The notes: generated from the sequence alone by a model not told the origin. 64,000 nt of DNA from Catenulispora acidiphila DSM 44928 (GCF_000024025.1 NC_013131.1:3038001-3102000); one strand, 5' to 3'; positions 40,363 through 49,562 are shown, counted from the first letter of the stretch. Program-made: numbers and translations.

Positions 40363-41384
40363 TGGCCCTGGAACCCCCTCGCCGTCCGGCTGCCCTGGCG
40401 ATGCGGCCGACGGTGGCCGCGGCCCTGTTCACCGGTCAGAACCGCAGCCGTCTGATGGACCTCGTGGACGTCGACCCCGATCTGGTCCTGGAGGACCTCC
40501 ACTCCGCCGACGCCCGGTCGGCGCTCGCCGACGCCGAGGTCCTGATCACCGGCTGGGGCTGCCCGCCGATCGACGAGCCGGCCCTGCTGGCAGCTCCGCG
40601 GCTGCGCGCGGTCGTCCACACCGCGGGGTCCGTCAAAGACATCGTCACCGAAGCCTGCTGGCGCCGCGGCATCCAGGTCGCCTCGGCGGCATCGGCGAAC
40701 GCGGTACCGGTCGCCGAGTACACGGTGGCCGCGATCCTGTTCGCCAACAAACAGGTGCTGAACGCCAGAGACGACTACGCCCGGCTCCGCGACCAGGACA
40801 CCGACTGGCACGCCCGGCTCGCCGTCGCCGGCAACTACCGCCGCCGCGTGGGCATCGTCGGCGCGTCCCGGATCGGACGCCGCGTGATAGCGCTGCTCCG
40901 CGGCTTCGACTTGGAGATCCTGCTCACCGATCCCTACCTCCACCCCGACGAGGCCGATCGCCTCGGCGCGCGCCTCACCGGTCTGCCAGAGCTGTTCGCA
41001 GCCTGCGACACCATCAGCATCCACGCACCGCTGCTTCCCCAGACCGCGGGCATGATCACCCGAGCCCTCCTCGCGGCCATGCCGGACGGGGCGACACTGA
41101 TCAACACCGCCCGCGGCGACCTCATCGACCAGCACGCCTTGGAGGAGGAACTGCTCTCCGGACGACTCAGCGCGGTCCTGGACGTCACGACCCCGGAGAC
41201 CCTCCCCGCCTCATCACCGCTGTACACGCTCCCCAATGTCCTGCTTACGCCCCACATCGCCGGCTCCATGGGCAACGAACTCCAGCGCATGGCCCACTTC
41301 GCCCTGGACGAGTTGGAATGCTGGACCAAGGGCGAACCGTTCAACGACCCGGTCTACCGAGCCGCCCTGGAACGCACCGCATGA
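40362..41384 (+). CDS. D-2-hydroxyacid dehydrogenase family protein
   Basis: 340 residues from an ATG overlapping the regulator stop. The NAD-binding loop reads VGIVGASRIGRRVI, with Asp in LLTDPYLHP favouring NAD. The catalytic trio is recognisable: Arg in NTARGDLID, Glu in TTPETLPASSP, and His in TPHIAGSMG. The enzyme likely interconverts a 2-keto and a 2-hydroxy acid, or oxidises a sugar-derived acid from the adjacent uptake locus. Its coupling to the regulator supports a role in that pathway. Confidence 0.93.
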   Translation: MALEPPRRPAALAMRPTVAAALFTGQNRSRLMDLVDVDPDLVLEDLHSADARSALADAEVLITGWGCPPIDEPALLAAPRLRAVVHTAGSVKDIVTEACWRRGIQVASAASANAVPVAEYTVAAILFANKQVLNARDDYARLRDQDTDWHARLAVAGNYRRRVGIVGASRIGRRVIALLRGFDLEILLTDPYLHPDEADRLGARLTGLPELFAACDTISIHAPLLPQTAGMITRALLAAMPDGATLINTARGDLIDQHALEEELLSGRLSAVLDVTTPETLPASSPLYTLPNVLLTPHIAGSMGNELQRMAHFALDELECWTKGEPFNDPVYRAALERTA

Positions 41385-41511
41385 CTGGAAGTCTGGGGTG
41401 CGGACACAGCACCCCTAGGGGGAATCCCTCTACCTTCCGCACCAATCCGATCGCGCCGCTGCATCGGATACGTATGGATAGATAGCGGAATCCTTCCGAG
41501 CAGGAGTGCGG

Positions 41512-41751
41512 ATGAGCCTCGAAAACGGATCTGTACGCGCGGAGCAAGTCACCGCCGGTATGGACATTCTGTGTCGCGGTGCCTGGCGGCCCGTTCTGGC
41601 CGACGTCGACATCGTGGCCGCCAGGAACGGTCGGCGCGCGCGGATCACCGTTGGCAGAGCACAGGCCGACACCACCGACGTCATCGATCTCGTCGCCCAC
41701 TCCGTGGTCCGAGTTCGGGTCCGGACCAAGCCGTTGCAGGTCGAGCCGTAG
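41512..41751 (+). CDS. Small hypothetical protein
   Basis: 79 residues from the ATG at 41512, five bases after CAGGAG; an upstream in-frame GTG overlaps that site. The visible sequence (VRAEQVTAGMDILCRGAWRPV, then RRARITVGRAQADTTDVIDL) is beta-rich with one Cys and has no signal peptide. I do not recognise a family. Its last 71 bases overlap the end of the convergent gvpK relic. Confidence 0.5.
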   Translation: MSLENGSVRAEQVTAGMDILCRGAWRPVLADVDIVAARNGRRARITVGRAQADTTDVIDLVAHSVVRVRVRTKPLQVEP

Positions 41752-42059
41752 AGTCCGGTTCGAGGAGCCATCCCAGCGGACCGAGATCGATGTTCAGGTC
41801 CTCCGGTACGAGATCGAAGTGGTCGCGGAGCTCTGTCATACGTTCCTCCAGTGCCATCAGCGTCACGCCGATGTCCTCGATCTGCTCGGCGGTGAGGTCT
41901 CCCTCGTCGATCCGCCGCAGAGCCTGCCGCTCCACCAGCTCCCGGATCAGTTCCACGACGGTGATGACCAGACACGTCAGGTCGCGCCCGACGCTCTCCG
42001 CGTCGACCGCGAGCGGCGCCGGGCGGTTCGTCGGCGAACGCGTGCGGAGCAGTGGTCAC
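41681..42059 (-). pseudogene. gvpK: Gas vesicle protein GvpK-like gene with a frameshift near its start
   Basis: A GvpK-like frame reads LAVDAESVGRDLTCLVITVV, ELIRELVERQALRRIDEGDL, TAEQIEDIGVTLMALEERMT and HFDLVPEDLNIDLGPLGWLL, covering most of the family. It has no start codon: an in-frame TGA lies at 42056-42058. The neighbouring frame has a GTG at 42059 behind AAGGGGGA. A one-base shift between about 42000 and 42055 would join them into a normal protein. No other gas vesicle gene is in the window. It is either a decayed orphan or carries a sequencing error. Confidence 0.65.
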
Positions 42060-42157
42060 CGGAGTCCCCCTTCTGTGTTCTCCGTGCTTATCGAGCAGAG
42101 ACCAGTGCGTGCGATCCGCCGTCCCGGCGCACCACAGCAGCCGCAGCAGGCAGCAGC

Positions 42158-42202
42158 GATCCCGGTGGCAGTGATTCCGGTTGCGGTGATCCCGGCGGCG
42201 TG
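42158..42202. repeat. Three tandem 15-base repeats
   Basis: Three consecutive units related to GATCCCGGTGGCGGT lie in the 205-base gap between the gvpK relic and the CsbD-like gene. No gene is visible there. Confidence 0.7.
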
Positions 42203-42264
42203 CCGGAAGCGGGCCCGAGAGAACCGTTCACCCGGACCCGCTTCCTGCGTACGGTCTCGCCGCG

Positions 42265-42561
42265 TTACTTGTTGACCTTCTTCTTCGTCTTCGCGGCAGC
42301 CTGCTGCGCCTTCCCCTTGAGCGTCAACGTTTCGTTGCCGACCGTCTTGCCGGTGGTCTCCTTCACCTTCCCGGTCGCGCCCTTGCCCGTCTGCTTGACG
42401 GATTCCTTGGCCTTCGCGGCCTTGTGCTGGGCCGTCCCGGCGGCCTTGTCGGCCTTGCCCTCGGCGGTCAACCGCTCGTTCCCGCTGGCACGCCCGACAC
42501 CTTCCTTGACGTTGCCCTTGACGTTCTTCGCCGCGGCCTTGGCCTTGTCTCCGACGCTCAT
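42265..42561 (-). CDS. CsbD-like stress protein with two repeats
   Basis: 98 residues from the ATG at 42561, behind AGGAGAAGGGA. The sequence is Lys/Ala-rich and contains the CsbD core twice: KGNVKEGVGRASGNERLTAE, then KVKETTGKTVGNETLTLKGK. CsbD proteins are small, hydrophilic general-stress proteins of unclear mechanism. The tandem arrangement is about 45 residues longer than a single CsbD. It is divergent from the cyclopropane synthase-like gene. Confidence 0.9.
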   Translation of the reverse strand: MSVGDKAKAAAKNVKGNVKEGVGRASGNERLTAEGKADKAAGTAQHKAAKAKESVKQTGKGATGKVKETTGKTVGNETLTLKGKAQQAAAKTKKKVNK

Positions 42562-42725
42562 CGCAATCGTTCCCTTCTCCTGTCTGCCCCCAAGGCGCTG
42601 GTGCCCAGGTCCGCGTGATCCATGCGCGACCAAAGCGACTTTTCGGACATGCCCAGCGCGGCGCCAATCCGAGGGGTCCGCAGCGACGAATACCGGTTAA
42701 GGACCGTCGCCGAAAGGACTCACGC

Positions 42726-44000
42726 GTGGAGCAATCCCTGGACAACCCAGCTGTCGGCGTCACGGCGGCGCGTCAGTCCGTCCCGTTCGCCGTGGCGGCC
42801 CAGCCTGGTGGTGGGCTGCTGCGGGCGAAACTGGCCGAGCGGTTGTTCCGCTCGGCGACGGCCCGGTTGCCGTTGACAGTCCGTTACCCCGACGGCCGGG
42901 TCGAGGGTGCGGGGCGCGACGGCTCCCCGGTCATGGTCCTGCACGACCCGCGCGGCTTCTTCCACCGCCTGGGAACCGCGCGGCTGATCGGGTTCGGGGA
43001 GTCCTACCAGGCTCGGGAGTGGGACAGCACCCAGCTGGCTGAACTGCTCGCAGTGTTCGCCGCCGAGTTGCCGCGGCTCGTTCCGGCACCGCTGCAATCC
43101 TTGCGCCGCGCTTTCGACCTGCGCCGCCCCGGCGGTGCGGCGAACTCGCTGCGCGGCGCGCGTCGCAACATCGAGCACCACTACGACCTGTCTGACGAGC
43201 TGTTCGAATTGTTCCTCGACGAAACGATGACCTACTCCGCGGCGTTGTTCCATCAGAACCCGCTCGGCAGACCTGACGGCGGCTTCGCCACGCTCGCAGA
43301 TGCCCAGTGCCGCAAGATCGACCGGCTGCTCGACCTGTGTGGCGTCGGTCTGGGTACCCGGTTGTTGGAGATCGGGAGTGGATGGGGGAGCCTGGCGTTG
43401 CGCGCGGCGGCTCGCGGTGCTCAGGTGACCACGATCACGCTGTCGTCGAATCAGCATGATGCTGTCCGCCGGCGTGCCGACGCAGCGGGTCTGGGCGACC
43501 TGGTCGACGTCCGGCTCATGGACTACCGCGCCGTGCAGGAGCGTTACGACGCGGTGGTCAGCGTGGAGATGATCGAGGCGGTCGGGCGCGAGCACTGGCC
43601 CACGTATTTCCGTGCCCTGCGCCGTCTGACCGCTCCCGGCGGCCGGATCGGACTGCAGGCGATCACCATGCCGCACGAGCGCATGGTCGCGGCGGCCGGC
43701 AGCCAGACCTGGATCACCAAGTACATCTTCCCCGGCGGCATCATCCCGTCCCAGACCGCCATCGACTCCGAGTCGCAGGCTGCCGGCCTGCACATGCTCC
43801 ACGACTTCTCGTTCGGCAGGCACTACGCCCACACGCTGCGGTTGTGGCGCGACCGCTTCAGCGAGCAGCGCGAAGCGGTGGCCGCCCTCGGCTTCGACGA
43901 GACCTTCCGCCGCACCTGGGAGCTGTACCTGGCCTACTCCGAGGCGGGCTTCGCCGCGGGCTATCTCGACGTCCACCAGATGGTGTTCGCCACCGACTGA
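42726..44000 (+). CDS. Cyclopropane-fatty-acyl-phospholipid synthase-like methyltransferase
   Basis: 424 residues from a GTG at 42726, with GAAAGGA upstream. The S-adenosylmethionine-binding motif LEIGSGWGSLALRAA is intact. The family markers ARRNIEHHYDLSDELFELFL, DETMTYSAALF, TTITLSSNQ and KYIFPGGIIPS are all present. The enzyme transfers a methylene group across a double bond of a membrane lipid acyl chain, altering fluidity and acid tolerance. The downstream SRPBCC gene begins 15 bases later and is probably cotranscribed. Confidence 0.93.
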   Translation: MEQSLDNPAVGVTAARQSVPFAVAAQPGGGLLRAKLAERLFRSATARLPLTVRYPDGRVEGAGRDGSPVMVLHDPRGFFHRLGTARLIGFGESYQAREWDSTQLAELLAVFAAELPRLVPAPLQSLRRAFDLRRPGGAANSLRGARRNIEHHYDLSDELFELFLDETMTYSAALFHQNPLGRPDGGFATLADAQCRKIDRLLDLCGVGLGTRLLEIGSGWGSLALRAAARGAQVTTITLSSNQHDAVRRRADAAGLGDLVDVRLMDYRAVQERYDAVVSVEMIEAVGREHWPTYFRALRRLTAPGGRIGLQAITMPHERMVAAAGSQTWITKYIFPGGIIPSQTAIDSESQAAGLHMLHDFSFGRHYAHTLRLWRDRFSEQREAVAALGFDETFRRTWELYLAYSEAGFAAGYLDVHQMVFATD

Positions 44001-44015
44001 ACGGAGAACTCTGCG

Positions 44016-44444
44016 ATGAAAGTCCAGCGCACGATCAAGGTCGACCGACCCCAACCCACGGTCGTGGCCTACCTCGCCGACTTCACCAACACCGAACACT
44101 GGGACCCCGGCACCCTCCACTGCGTGCGCACCGACACCGGCCCGATCCGCGTCGGCGCCACCTGGAAGAACGTCTCAAACTTCCACGGCCGCACCACCGA
44201 ACTCGACTACCGCCTGGCACGCCTGGACCCAGCCCGCCTCACCTTCACCGGCCACAACAAACAAGCCACCACCACCGACGACCTCCACTTCGCCACCAAC
44301 GGCACCACAACCACCATCACCTACAACGCCGAGATCACCTTCAACGGCCTCCTCAAACTGGCGACCCCCTTCGTCCGCCGCAGCTTCGAAAAGCTCGCTG
44401 ACGAGGTCGAAACGTCACTGACAACGACGCTCGAGGCGTTGTGA
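44016..44444 (+). CDS. SRPBCC superfamily protein
   Basis: 142 residues after GGAGAA. The fold signature is the START/Bet v 1-like family: TIKVDRPQPTVVAYLADFTN, WDPGTLHCVRTD, VGATWKNVSNF and the long C-terminal helix FEKLADEVETSLTTTLEAL. Such proteins bind hydrophobic ligands or act as small cyclases. Its position behind the cyclopropane synthase-like gene suggests a lipid-handling role. Confidence 0.85.
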   Translation: MKVQRTIKVDRPQPTVVAYLADFTNTEHWDPGTLHCVRTDTGPIRVGATWKNVSNFHGRTTELDYRLARLDPARLTFTGHNKQATTTDDLHFATNGTTTTITYNAEITFNGLLKLATPFVRRSFEKLADEVETSLTTTLEAL

Positions 44445-44514
44445 TCGCATCAATGCGATCGCCCGCGACTGTCTATCAGTGTCCTGATGTGCGGAATCGG
44501 CGGTCGACCGCCTG

Positions 44515-45231
44515 TCAGTGGTGGACCTGAACCTCGACGCGCTCGCGGATGTACTCGTCGGGATGCGACCGGGCAATCGCCACTGCGGTGTCGACCAGGG
44601 CTCGAAGCTCCGGCGGGTAGGACTCCGGCTTGAGAGGCAGCCCGGGCAGAATGCAACAGCGGACATCCAGATCCTCGTTGGCCACGAACTCCCGCAGCGA
44701 AGCCTCACGCCAGGCTGTCACGACGTCCCGTGCCTCATCTGCCGCGAACCCCATCTCCGCGACTGAGGTCCCGACTCGAAGATGCTGTTGTCGAAGCGGG
44801 TAGCCCGTCCAGTACCACGCGCGGACCGAACCGGCACGCTCCCGGTCGGTGCCCGTCTGGAGATAGGTGAGCAAGGCCGCCTGGACACGACGGCGCCCGA
44901 ACGCGTTGATCGCCGGCTCGACGAACCAGCGGTTATGACTCGGGTCCGGCTCGCAGACGGCTGCGCTGATCAGCGGCTCGAAGAAGTCCTCGGACAGCCC
45001 AGCCGATCGGCTGGTGAAGGCCTTTCGTATCGCGTTCCGAGCGATGTGCCTCCAGCCAGGGGTTTCCGACTTGGGAGGAACCTCGATCCCGAGGAGCCGG
45101 ATCAGCTCTCTCAGATTCCGCCGAAGGATTTCTCCACTGTCCTCCGGCCGCTCCGGCCGCTCTGGCCGCTTCGGCTGCTCCGGCAGCGGGAGCAACTCCC
45201 GTACCTCCCTAGCTGCGCCGTCCTCAGGCAT
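44515..45231 (-). CDS. Hypothetical helical protein, HEAT-like
   Basis: 238 residues, taking the ATG at 45231, seven bases after GGGAGGG. The N-terminus has a Pro/Glu/Arg-rich stretch (PEQPKRPERPERPED). The rest is helical with repeated Trp/Arg/Glu-rich segments (HNRWFVEPAINAFGRRRVQA, LREFVANEDLDVRCCILPGL, SHPDEYIRERVEVQ), reminiscent of HEAT/ARM solenoids. No signal peptide, membrane segment or catalytic motif is seen. The family is not recognised with certainty. Confidence 0.65.
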   Translation of the reverse strand: MPEDGAAREVRELLPLPEQPKRPERPERPEDSGEILRRNLRELIRLLGIEVPPKSETPGWRHIARNAIRKAFTSRSAGLSEDFFEPLISAAVCEPDPSHNRWFVEPAINAFGRRRVQAALLTYLQTGTDRERAGSVRAWYWTGYPLRQQHLRVGTSVAEMGFAADEARDVVTAWREASLREFVANEDLDVRCCILPGLPLKPESYPPELRALVDTAVAIARSHPDEYIRERVEVQVHH

Positions 45232-45476
45232 CGCCATTCCCTCCCGCGTCGCGCGCGTGCTGAATCCATGCAAATCTGGTGAACACGCCACTAATAGATG
45301 CACTGCCTATTGTCGCGGCTTTGAGGCTGTCGCGCGCACCGGCGGCCATAACCGCGCGTTATCGCCGCATTCCCAATCGGCTGGTACCGGCCGGAACGTA
45401 GGCGGTCGAGGATTGGTCCTGGATGCGACGTGTCCGCGATCGCAGTGGCCTGGCAGCCAGAAACGGAGAAGCCTTC

Positions 45477-46508
45477 ATGTCCCACCATCTCGACACCCCG
45501 CTGGCCGCCAAGAACGGTCAACTGTTCCTCGACGACCTGTACGTCTTCCAGGGTGAGGACTCCACCGTCCTGATGATGGACGTCAACTCGAACATCACGG
45601 GCGTCTACGCCGAGCCGGGCTTCCATCTCGAGGCGCGTTACGAGTTCAAGGTCCATGTCGACGGCGAGGATTTTGAAAGCCTCACCTACCGGTTCGCGTT
45701 CGGCGGGCCCGATGCGGACGGCCGTCAGAGCCTGCGGCTGGAAGTTCTCTCCGGCGCCGACGCGCGCGAGGACGGTGCCGTCGGCGCGCTCGTGGCCCAG
45801 GGTCGCACCGGGGAATCCGCCACGGGGGACGACGGGGTCCGGGTCTGGGCTGGACGGATCTGCGACTCCTTCTACATCGACCTGTCGCTGCTGTTCATCA
45901 TCAATGCGGCGGTCGGCGAGGGCAGCAAGGTCGACCTGTCCGCCTGGAAGCCGGGCGAGGCGAAGAACACCTTCGCCGGGACCACGGTGGAAACCATCGT
46001 GTTGGAGATCCCGCATACCCATCCGGTGCTGCGCCCCGGCGCACGTATCGGCGTGTGGGCGGCGACCAAGTTGGCCACCGACGCCGGTGGCTGGCGGCAG
46101 ATCAACCGTGCCGGGAACCCGATGATGTGGCCGATCTTCTGGCCGACCGACACCGAGTTCACCGACCCGGCCAACGCCCGCCATCCCTCCCGGGACGTCG
46201 CCGAAGCCGGCTCGTACCTCGCCGACCGGGTCGCCGCGGTCGTCGCGGCCACCGGCACCTCGGCCGACCCCGAAGCCTACGGACGCCAGGTCGCCGGGCA
46301 ACTGCTGCCTGACGTGCTGTCCTACACCGTCGGTACCCCCGCGCAGTTTGGCTTCGCCATCCGCAACGGCCGCACCCAGGCCGACAACGCGCCCGAAGCG
46401 ATGCTCTCGCTGGTCACCAACAGCGGCGTACCGGCCGGACTGACCCAGGCCGTCGCGGCGGACCTGCGCACGTCGCAATTCCCTTACATCGTCCAGGCCA
46501 AGGCCTAG
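45477..46508 (+). CDS. DUF4331 family protein
   Basis: 343 residues from the ATG at 45477, behind CGGAGAA. It begins SHHLDTPLAAKNGQLFLDDL, the N-terminal signature of DUF4331, with further family segments YVFQGEDSTVLMMDVNSN, DSFYIDLSLLFIINAAV and IVLEIPHTHP. There is no signal peptide. Function is unknown. A chloroperoxidase-like gene follows on the same strand after 44 bases, so the pair may form an operon with an oxidative theme. Confidence 0.88.
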   Translation: MSHHLDTPLAAKNGQLFLDDLYVFQGEDSTVLMMDVNSNITGVYAEPGFHLEARYEFKVHVDGEDFESLTYRFAFGGPDADGRQSLRLEVLSGADAREDGAVGALVAQGRTGESATGDDGVRVWAGRICDSFYIDLSLLFIINAAVGEGSKVDLSAWKPGEAKNTFAGTTVETIVLEIPHTHPVLRPGARIGVWAATKLATDAGGWRQINRAGNPMMWPIFWPTDTEFTDPANARHPSRDVAEAGSYLADRVAAVVAATGTSADPEAYGRQVAGQLLPDVLSYTVGTPAQFGFAIRNGRTQADNAPEAMLSLVTNSGVPAGLTQAVAADLRTSQFPYIVQAKA

Positions 46509-46552
46509 TCGCGCAGGTTCAGCGAAGCACCACTGTGAAGGAGAACAAAGCC

Positions 46553-47383
46553 ATGCCCTACGTCACCGTCGGCGAAGAGAACTCCGCGCCCATCGAGATC
46601 TTTTACGAGGACCACGGCCAGGGACGTCCCGTGGTGCTGATCCACGGATTCCCGCTGTCCGGGCGGGCGTGGGAGCGCCAGGAGCGGGCGCTGCTCGCCG
46701 CCGGCCGCCGCGTGATCACCTACGACCGGCGCGGATTCGGCCGTTCCAGCCAGCCGACCACCGGCTACGACTACGACACGTTCGCCGCCGACCTGGACAA
46801 GCTCCTGGCAGCGCTCGATCTCACCGACGTCGACCTGGCCGGGCATTCGATGGGCGGCGGCGAGATCGCGCGCTACCTCGGGACGTACGGTTCGGCGCGG
46901 ATCGGCAAGGCGGTGATCGTCTCCGGTGTGCCGCCGTACCTGCTCAAGACTGCGGAGACGCCGCAGGGTGTGCCGCAGGAGGTGTTCGACGAAATCGCCG
47001 GAGCCCTAGTCGCCGACCGGTTCGGCTACTTCACCGAGTGGAACAAGAGCTTCTTCAACCTGGACGAGACCCTCGGCAAGCGCATCAGCCCCGAGGCCGT
47101 GCAGGACGCCTGGAACACCGCGGTGTCCGCCTCGCCGACCGGCACCATCGCCTGCGTGGCCACCTGGATCACCGACTTCCGCGCGGACCTGCCCAAGATC
47201 GACATCCCGGTGCTGGTGCTGCACGGCACCGCCGACCGGATCCTGCCCATCGACGCCACCGGCGCCCGCACCCACGAACTGATCAAGGACAGCGAGTACG
47301 TCGCCATCGAAGGCGCCGACCACGGCCTGTGCTGGACCTACGCCGAGGAGGTCAACGCCGAACTGCTCAGATTCCTGGGCTGA
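46553..47383 (+). CDS. Alpha/beta hydrolase, cofactor-free chloroperoxidase-like
   Basis: 276 residues from the ATG at 46553, preceded by GAAGGAG. The motif order is that of bacterial non-haem haloperoxidases/esterases: LIHGFPLSGRAWERQ, YDRRGFGRSSQP, nucleophile elbow LAGHSMGGGEIARYL, acid in HGTADRILPI and the final His in EGADHGLCW. It probably has esterase or perhydrolase activity. A strong hairpin follows the gene. Confidence 0.92.
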   Translation: MPYVTVGEENSAPIEIFYEDHGQGRPVVLIHGFPLSGRAWERQERALLAAGRRVITYDRRGFGRSSQPTTGYDYDTFAADLDKLLAALDLTDVDLAGHSMGGGEIARYLGTYGSARIGKAVIVSGVPPYLLKTAETPQGVPQEVFDEIAGALVADRFGYFTEWNKSFFNLDETLGKRISPEAVQDAWNTAVSASPTGTIACVATWITDFRADLPKIDIPVLVLHGTADRILPIDATGARTHELIKDSEYVAIEGADHGLCWTYAEEVNAELLRFLG

Positions 47384-47435
47384 GAAGGCACGACAGAGCT
47401 CCGGCACTCCACGCCGGGCAGCGACAGCCGCCCTC

Positions 47436-47479
47436 AGGCTTCCGCAGCGGGACCGGTTCCGGTTTCGCTGCGGAAGCCT
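47436..47479 (+). terminator. Hairpin terminator after the chloroperoxidase-like gene
   Basis: A perfect 14-base stem (AGGCTTCCGCAGCG and complement) with a 16-base loop lies 53 bases after the stop codon. It has no T-run on the plus strand. Confidence 0.7.
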
Positions 47480-47502
47480 TCGACTCGCTTGTGCGACTGA
47501 CA

Positions 47503-47524
47503 TTCTGCATATCCGTGCGCAGAA
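47503..47524. promoter_or_regulatory. Candidate LysR-type site upstream of the LysR gene
   Basis: TTCTGC and GCAGAA flank a 10-base spacer in an AT-richer stretch about 125 bases before the LysR start. The T-N11-A layout is common for LysR sites. Confidence 0.4.
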
Positions 47525-47647
47525 ATACAAGGTCGCGAAGTCCATTCCGTGCGGCTTCGCTATCTACCTTCTCTGAATGTGCACCCGGGTCGGGATTGAG
47601 ATTTCCGGGAATACCATTGCTCGCTCGGCGGTGATAATCTTTCGGCT

Positions 47648-48586
47648 ATGACATCTCCCGAGCTCAATCACCTTCAGCTCCTGACGATGGTCGGTGAGCT
47701 CGGCAGCCTCGGGCGGGCCGCCGAGAAGCTGGGGATCAGCCAGCCCGCGGCGAGCAAGCGCATGGACCAGCTGGAGCGGCGCCTCGGTTTGCGCCTGGTC
47801 GAGCGGAACAGCCGGGGCTCGGCTTTGACCGCCGAGGGCAAGGCGGTGTGCCAATGGGCGGAGAAGGTGGTGGCGAGCTTCGACGCGCTGCTGGTCGGCG
47901 CGGCCGCCCTGCGTACCGATATCGGCAACGATCTGCGGGTGGCCTCCAGCATGACGCTCGCGGAGCACCTTGTGCCCCGGTGGATCGGAGCGCTCCAGCG
48001 GCAGCTGCCCGACGTGGTGGTCAGCCTCAGGATGACCAATTCCACGCAGGTCGCCGCCCTGGCCGCGGCCCGCGAGGTGGGCCTGGGGTTCATCGAGGCG
48101 CCGACCGTGCCCCGAGGCCTCTCCTCGCGCCTGGTCGGCACCGACCGGCTCGCCATCGTGGTCGGTCCCGATCACCCGTGGGCGCGCCGGAGCGGCCCGG
48201 TCGGCCTGGCTGAACTCGCTCGCACCCGCCTCCTGGTCCGCGAGCATGGCTCAGGCACCCGCGAAACGCTGGAACGCGTCCTGTCCCGCGCCGAGGCCGA
48301 CCCAGCCAAGCCCCTCATGGTGCTGGACGCCAACGCCGCCATGCGCGCCGCCGTCGCCGACGGCGCAGGTCCCGCCGTGATGAGCATGATGACCGTACGC
48401 AACGACCTCGAAGTCGGCCGCCTGGTAGAGATCCCGGTCGAGGGAATGGACCTCCACCGCCGCCTCCGCGCCGTCTGGTCCACCAACCGGCCACTGACCG
48501 ACGCCGAAAGCCGCCTGCTCCAGATCGCCGTGCAATCCCGCCGCCTCACCCCGACGATCGGCCCGCAGGTACGCAAGACCCGATGA
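47648..48586 (+). CDS. LysR family transcriptional regulator
   Basis: 312 residues. The winged helix occupies residues 7-65 (LNHLQLLTMVGELGSLGRAAE, ISQPAASKRMDQLERRLGLR). The substrate-binding domain of two alpha/beta lobes follows (VASSMTLAEHLVPRWIGAL, LVREHGSGTRETLERVL). The ligand is unknown. The nearest targets are its own promoter and the convergent FMN reductase gene. Confidence 0.93.
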   Translation: MTSPELNHLQLLTMVGELGSLGRAAEKLGISQPAASKRMDQLERRLGLRLVERNSRGSALTAEGKAVCQWAEKVVASFDALLVGAAALRTDIGNDLRVASSMTLAEHLVPRWIGALQRQLPDVVVSLRMTNSTQVAALAAAREVGLGFIEAPTVPRGLSSRLVGTDRLAIVVGPDHPWARRSGPVGLAELARTRLLVREHGSGTRETLERVLSRAEADPAKPLMVLDANAAMRAAVADGAGPAVMSMMTVRNDLEVGRLVEIPVEGMDLHRRLRAVWSTNRPLTDAESRLLQIAVQSRRLTPTIGPQVRKTR

Positions 48587-48672
48587 CACAAGACCCGATG
48601 ATGCGTGGGCAAAAAAATGCTCGCCGCGGTGTCGACCGCAGTGCTCACGCCGGGCGCCTGGTTCGGGCGGGT

Positions 48673-49251
48673 TCACTCAGAAGGGGTCTGGCGCAACGGT
48701 CGCAGGGCCTCGCTCACGCGCAGCAGTTCTTCCAGCGTCGCGGCGAGGGCGGTGGTCATGATGTCGTTGGGCTGGAAGGTGCCCTGCTCGGTGATGAATT
48801 GGTGGACGAAGGGGATCGGGACGGCTTCGAAGATCGGCGTCATCTTGAGGGTGGTGACGACTTGCTTGATCATCTGGGCGGCGCGGGTGCCGCCGGCGAC
48901 GCCGCCGTAGCTCACGAGTCCGACCGGCTTGTACTGCCACTCCTGGTGCAGGTAGTCGATCGCGTTCTTCAGTTCGGCGTTGTAGCCGTAGTTGTACTCC
49001 GGCATGACGAAGAGGAAGGCATCCGCCGCGGCGACGGTCGCGCTCCAGTCCAGGGTGTGCTGGTGGACGTAGCGCTTCAGGCGGGGGTGGTGCGGCTCGT
49101 TCATGAACGGCAGGTTGAGCACGGCCAGGTCCACCAGCTCGACGTCATCGAAGCCTTTGAACGCCTCGGTCTCCTGCTTGACCCAGTCGCCGATCAGGTG
49201 CCCGATCCGGCTCGGACGGGTGCTCGCGACGATGATGGTCACCTTGGCCAT
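48673..49251 (-). CDS. NADPH-dependent FMN reductase family protein
   Basis: 192 residues from the ATG at 49251, behind AGGAGGAGA. The flavodoxin-like fold starts MAKVTIIVASTRPSRIGHLI, the phosphate-binding loop for FMN. The conserved segment MPEYNYGYNAELKNAIDYLH follows, then GLVSYGGVAGGTRA. The enzyme supplies reduced flavin or reduces quinones and azo or chromate compounds. It stands alone, separated from the next minus-strand gene by a strong hairpin. Confidence 0.92.
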   Translation of the reverse strand: MAKVTIIVASTRPSRIGHLIGDWVKQETEAFKGFDDVELVDLAVLNLPFMNEPHHPRLKRYVHQHTLDWSATVAAADAFLFVMPEYNYGYNAELKNAIDYLHQEWQYKPVGLVSYGGVAGGTRAAQMIKQVVTTLKMTPIFEAVPIPFVHQFITEQGTFQPNDIMTTALAATLEELLRVSEALRPLRQTPSE

Positions 49252-49404
49252 GCTTGCGTTCTCCTCCTGGACGGGGCGGAATGTCGCTGCGGGCCGTGTT
49301 CGCGGTTCTGCACACGCGAAGCGCGGTCGTCGGTCAACGGTAGTTCTCGGCGGACTGCCCGTCCTCACCGGGCTGCGGCCCGGCGGTGCCGCGCGTCGAA
49401 ACGT

Positions 49405-49443
49405 CCGCCGGCCGGGATCCGGTGGACGGGTCCCGGCCGGCGG
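49405..49443. terminator. 13-base-stem hairpin in the 49252-49562 gap
   Basis: Arms CCGCCGGCCGGGA and TCCCGGCCGGCGG are perfect complements around a 13-base loop. It follows the monooxygenase-like gene at 49563 on the minus strand and probably ends its transcript. The rest of this 311-base gap shows no gene. Confidence 0.6.
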
Positions 49444-49562
49444 GGCTCCCCGGCGTGAGCCGCCGGGGTCAGTCAGCAGGGGTGGGCGGCGACGTTGGCG
49501 CTTGGCCCTGATCGGGGGTGGCGGCCGGTCGCGACGGTGGCGGCCGGGTGATCAGGCGGTGC

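Noticed and set aside
42158-42202. 15-base tandem repeat considered as an attachment site or CRISPR
   Set aside because: Only three contiguous degenerate copies and no integrase or cas gene nearby.
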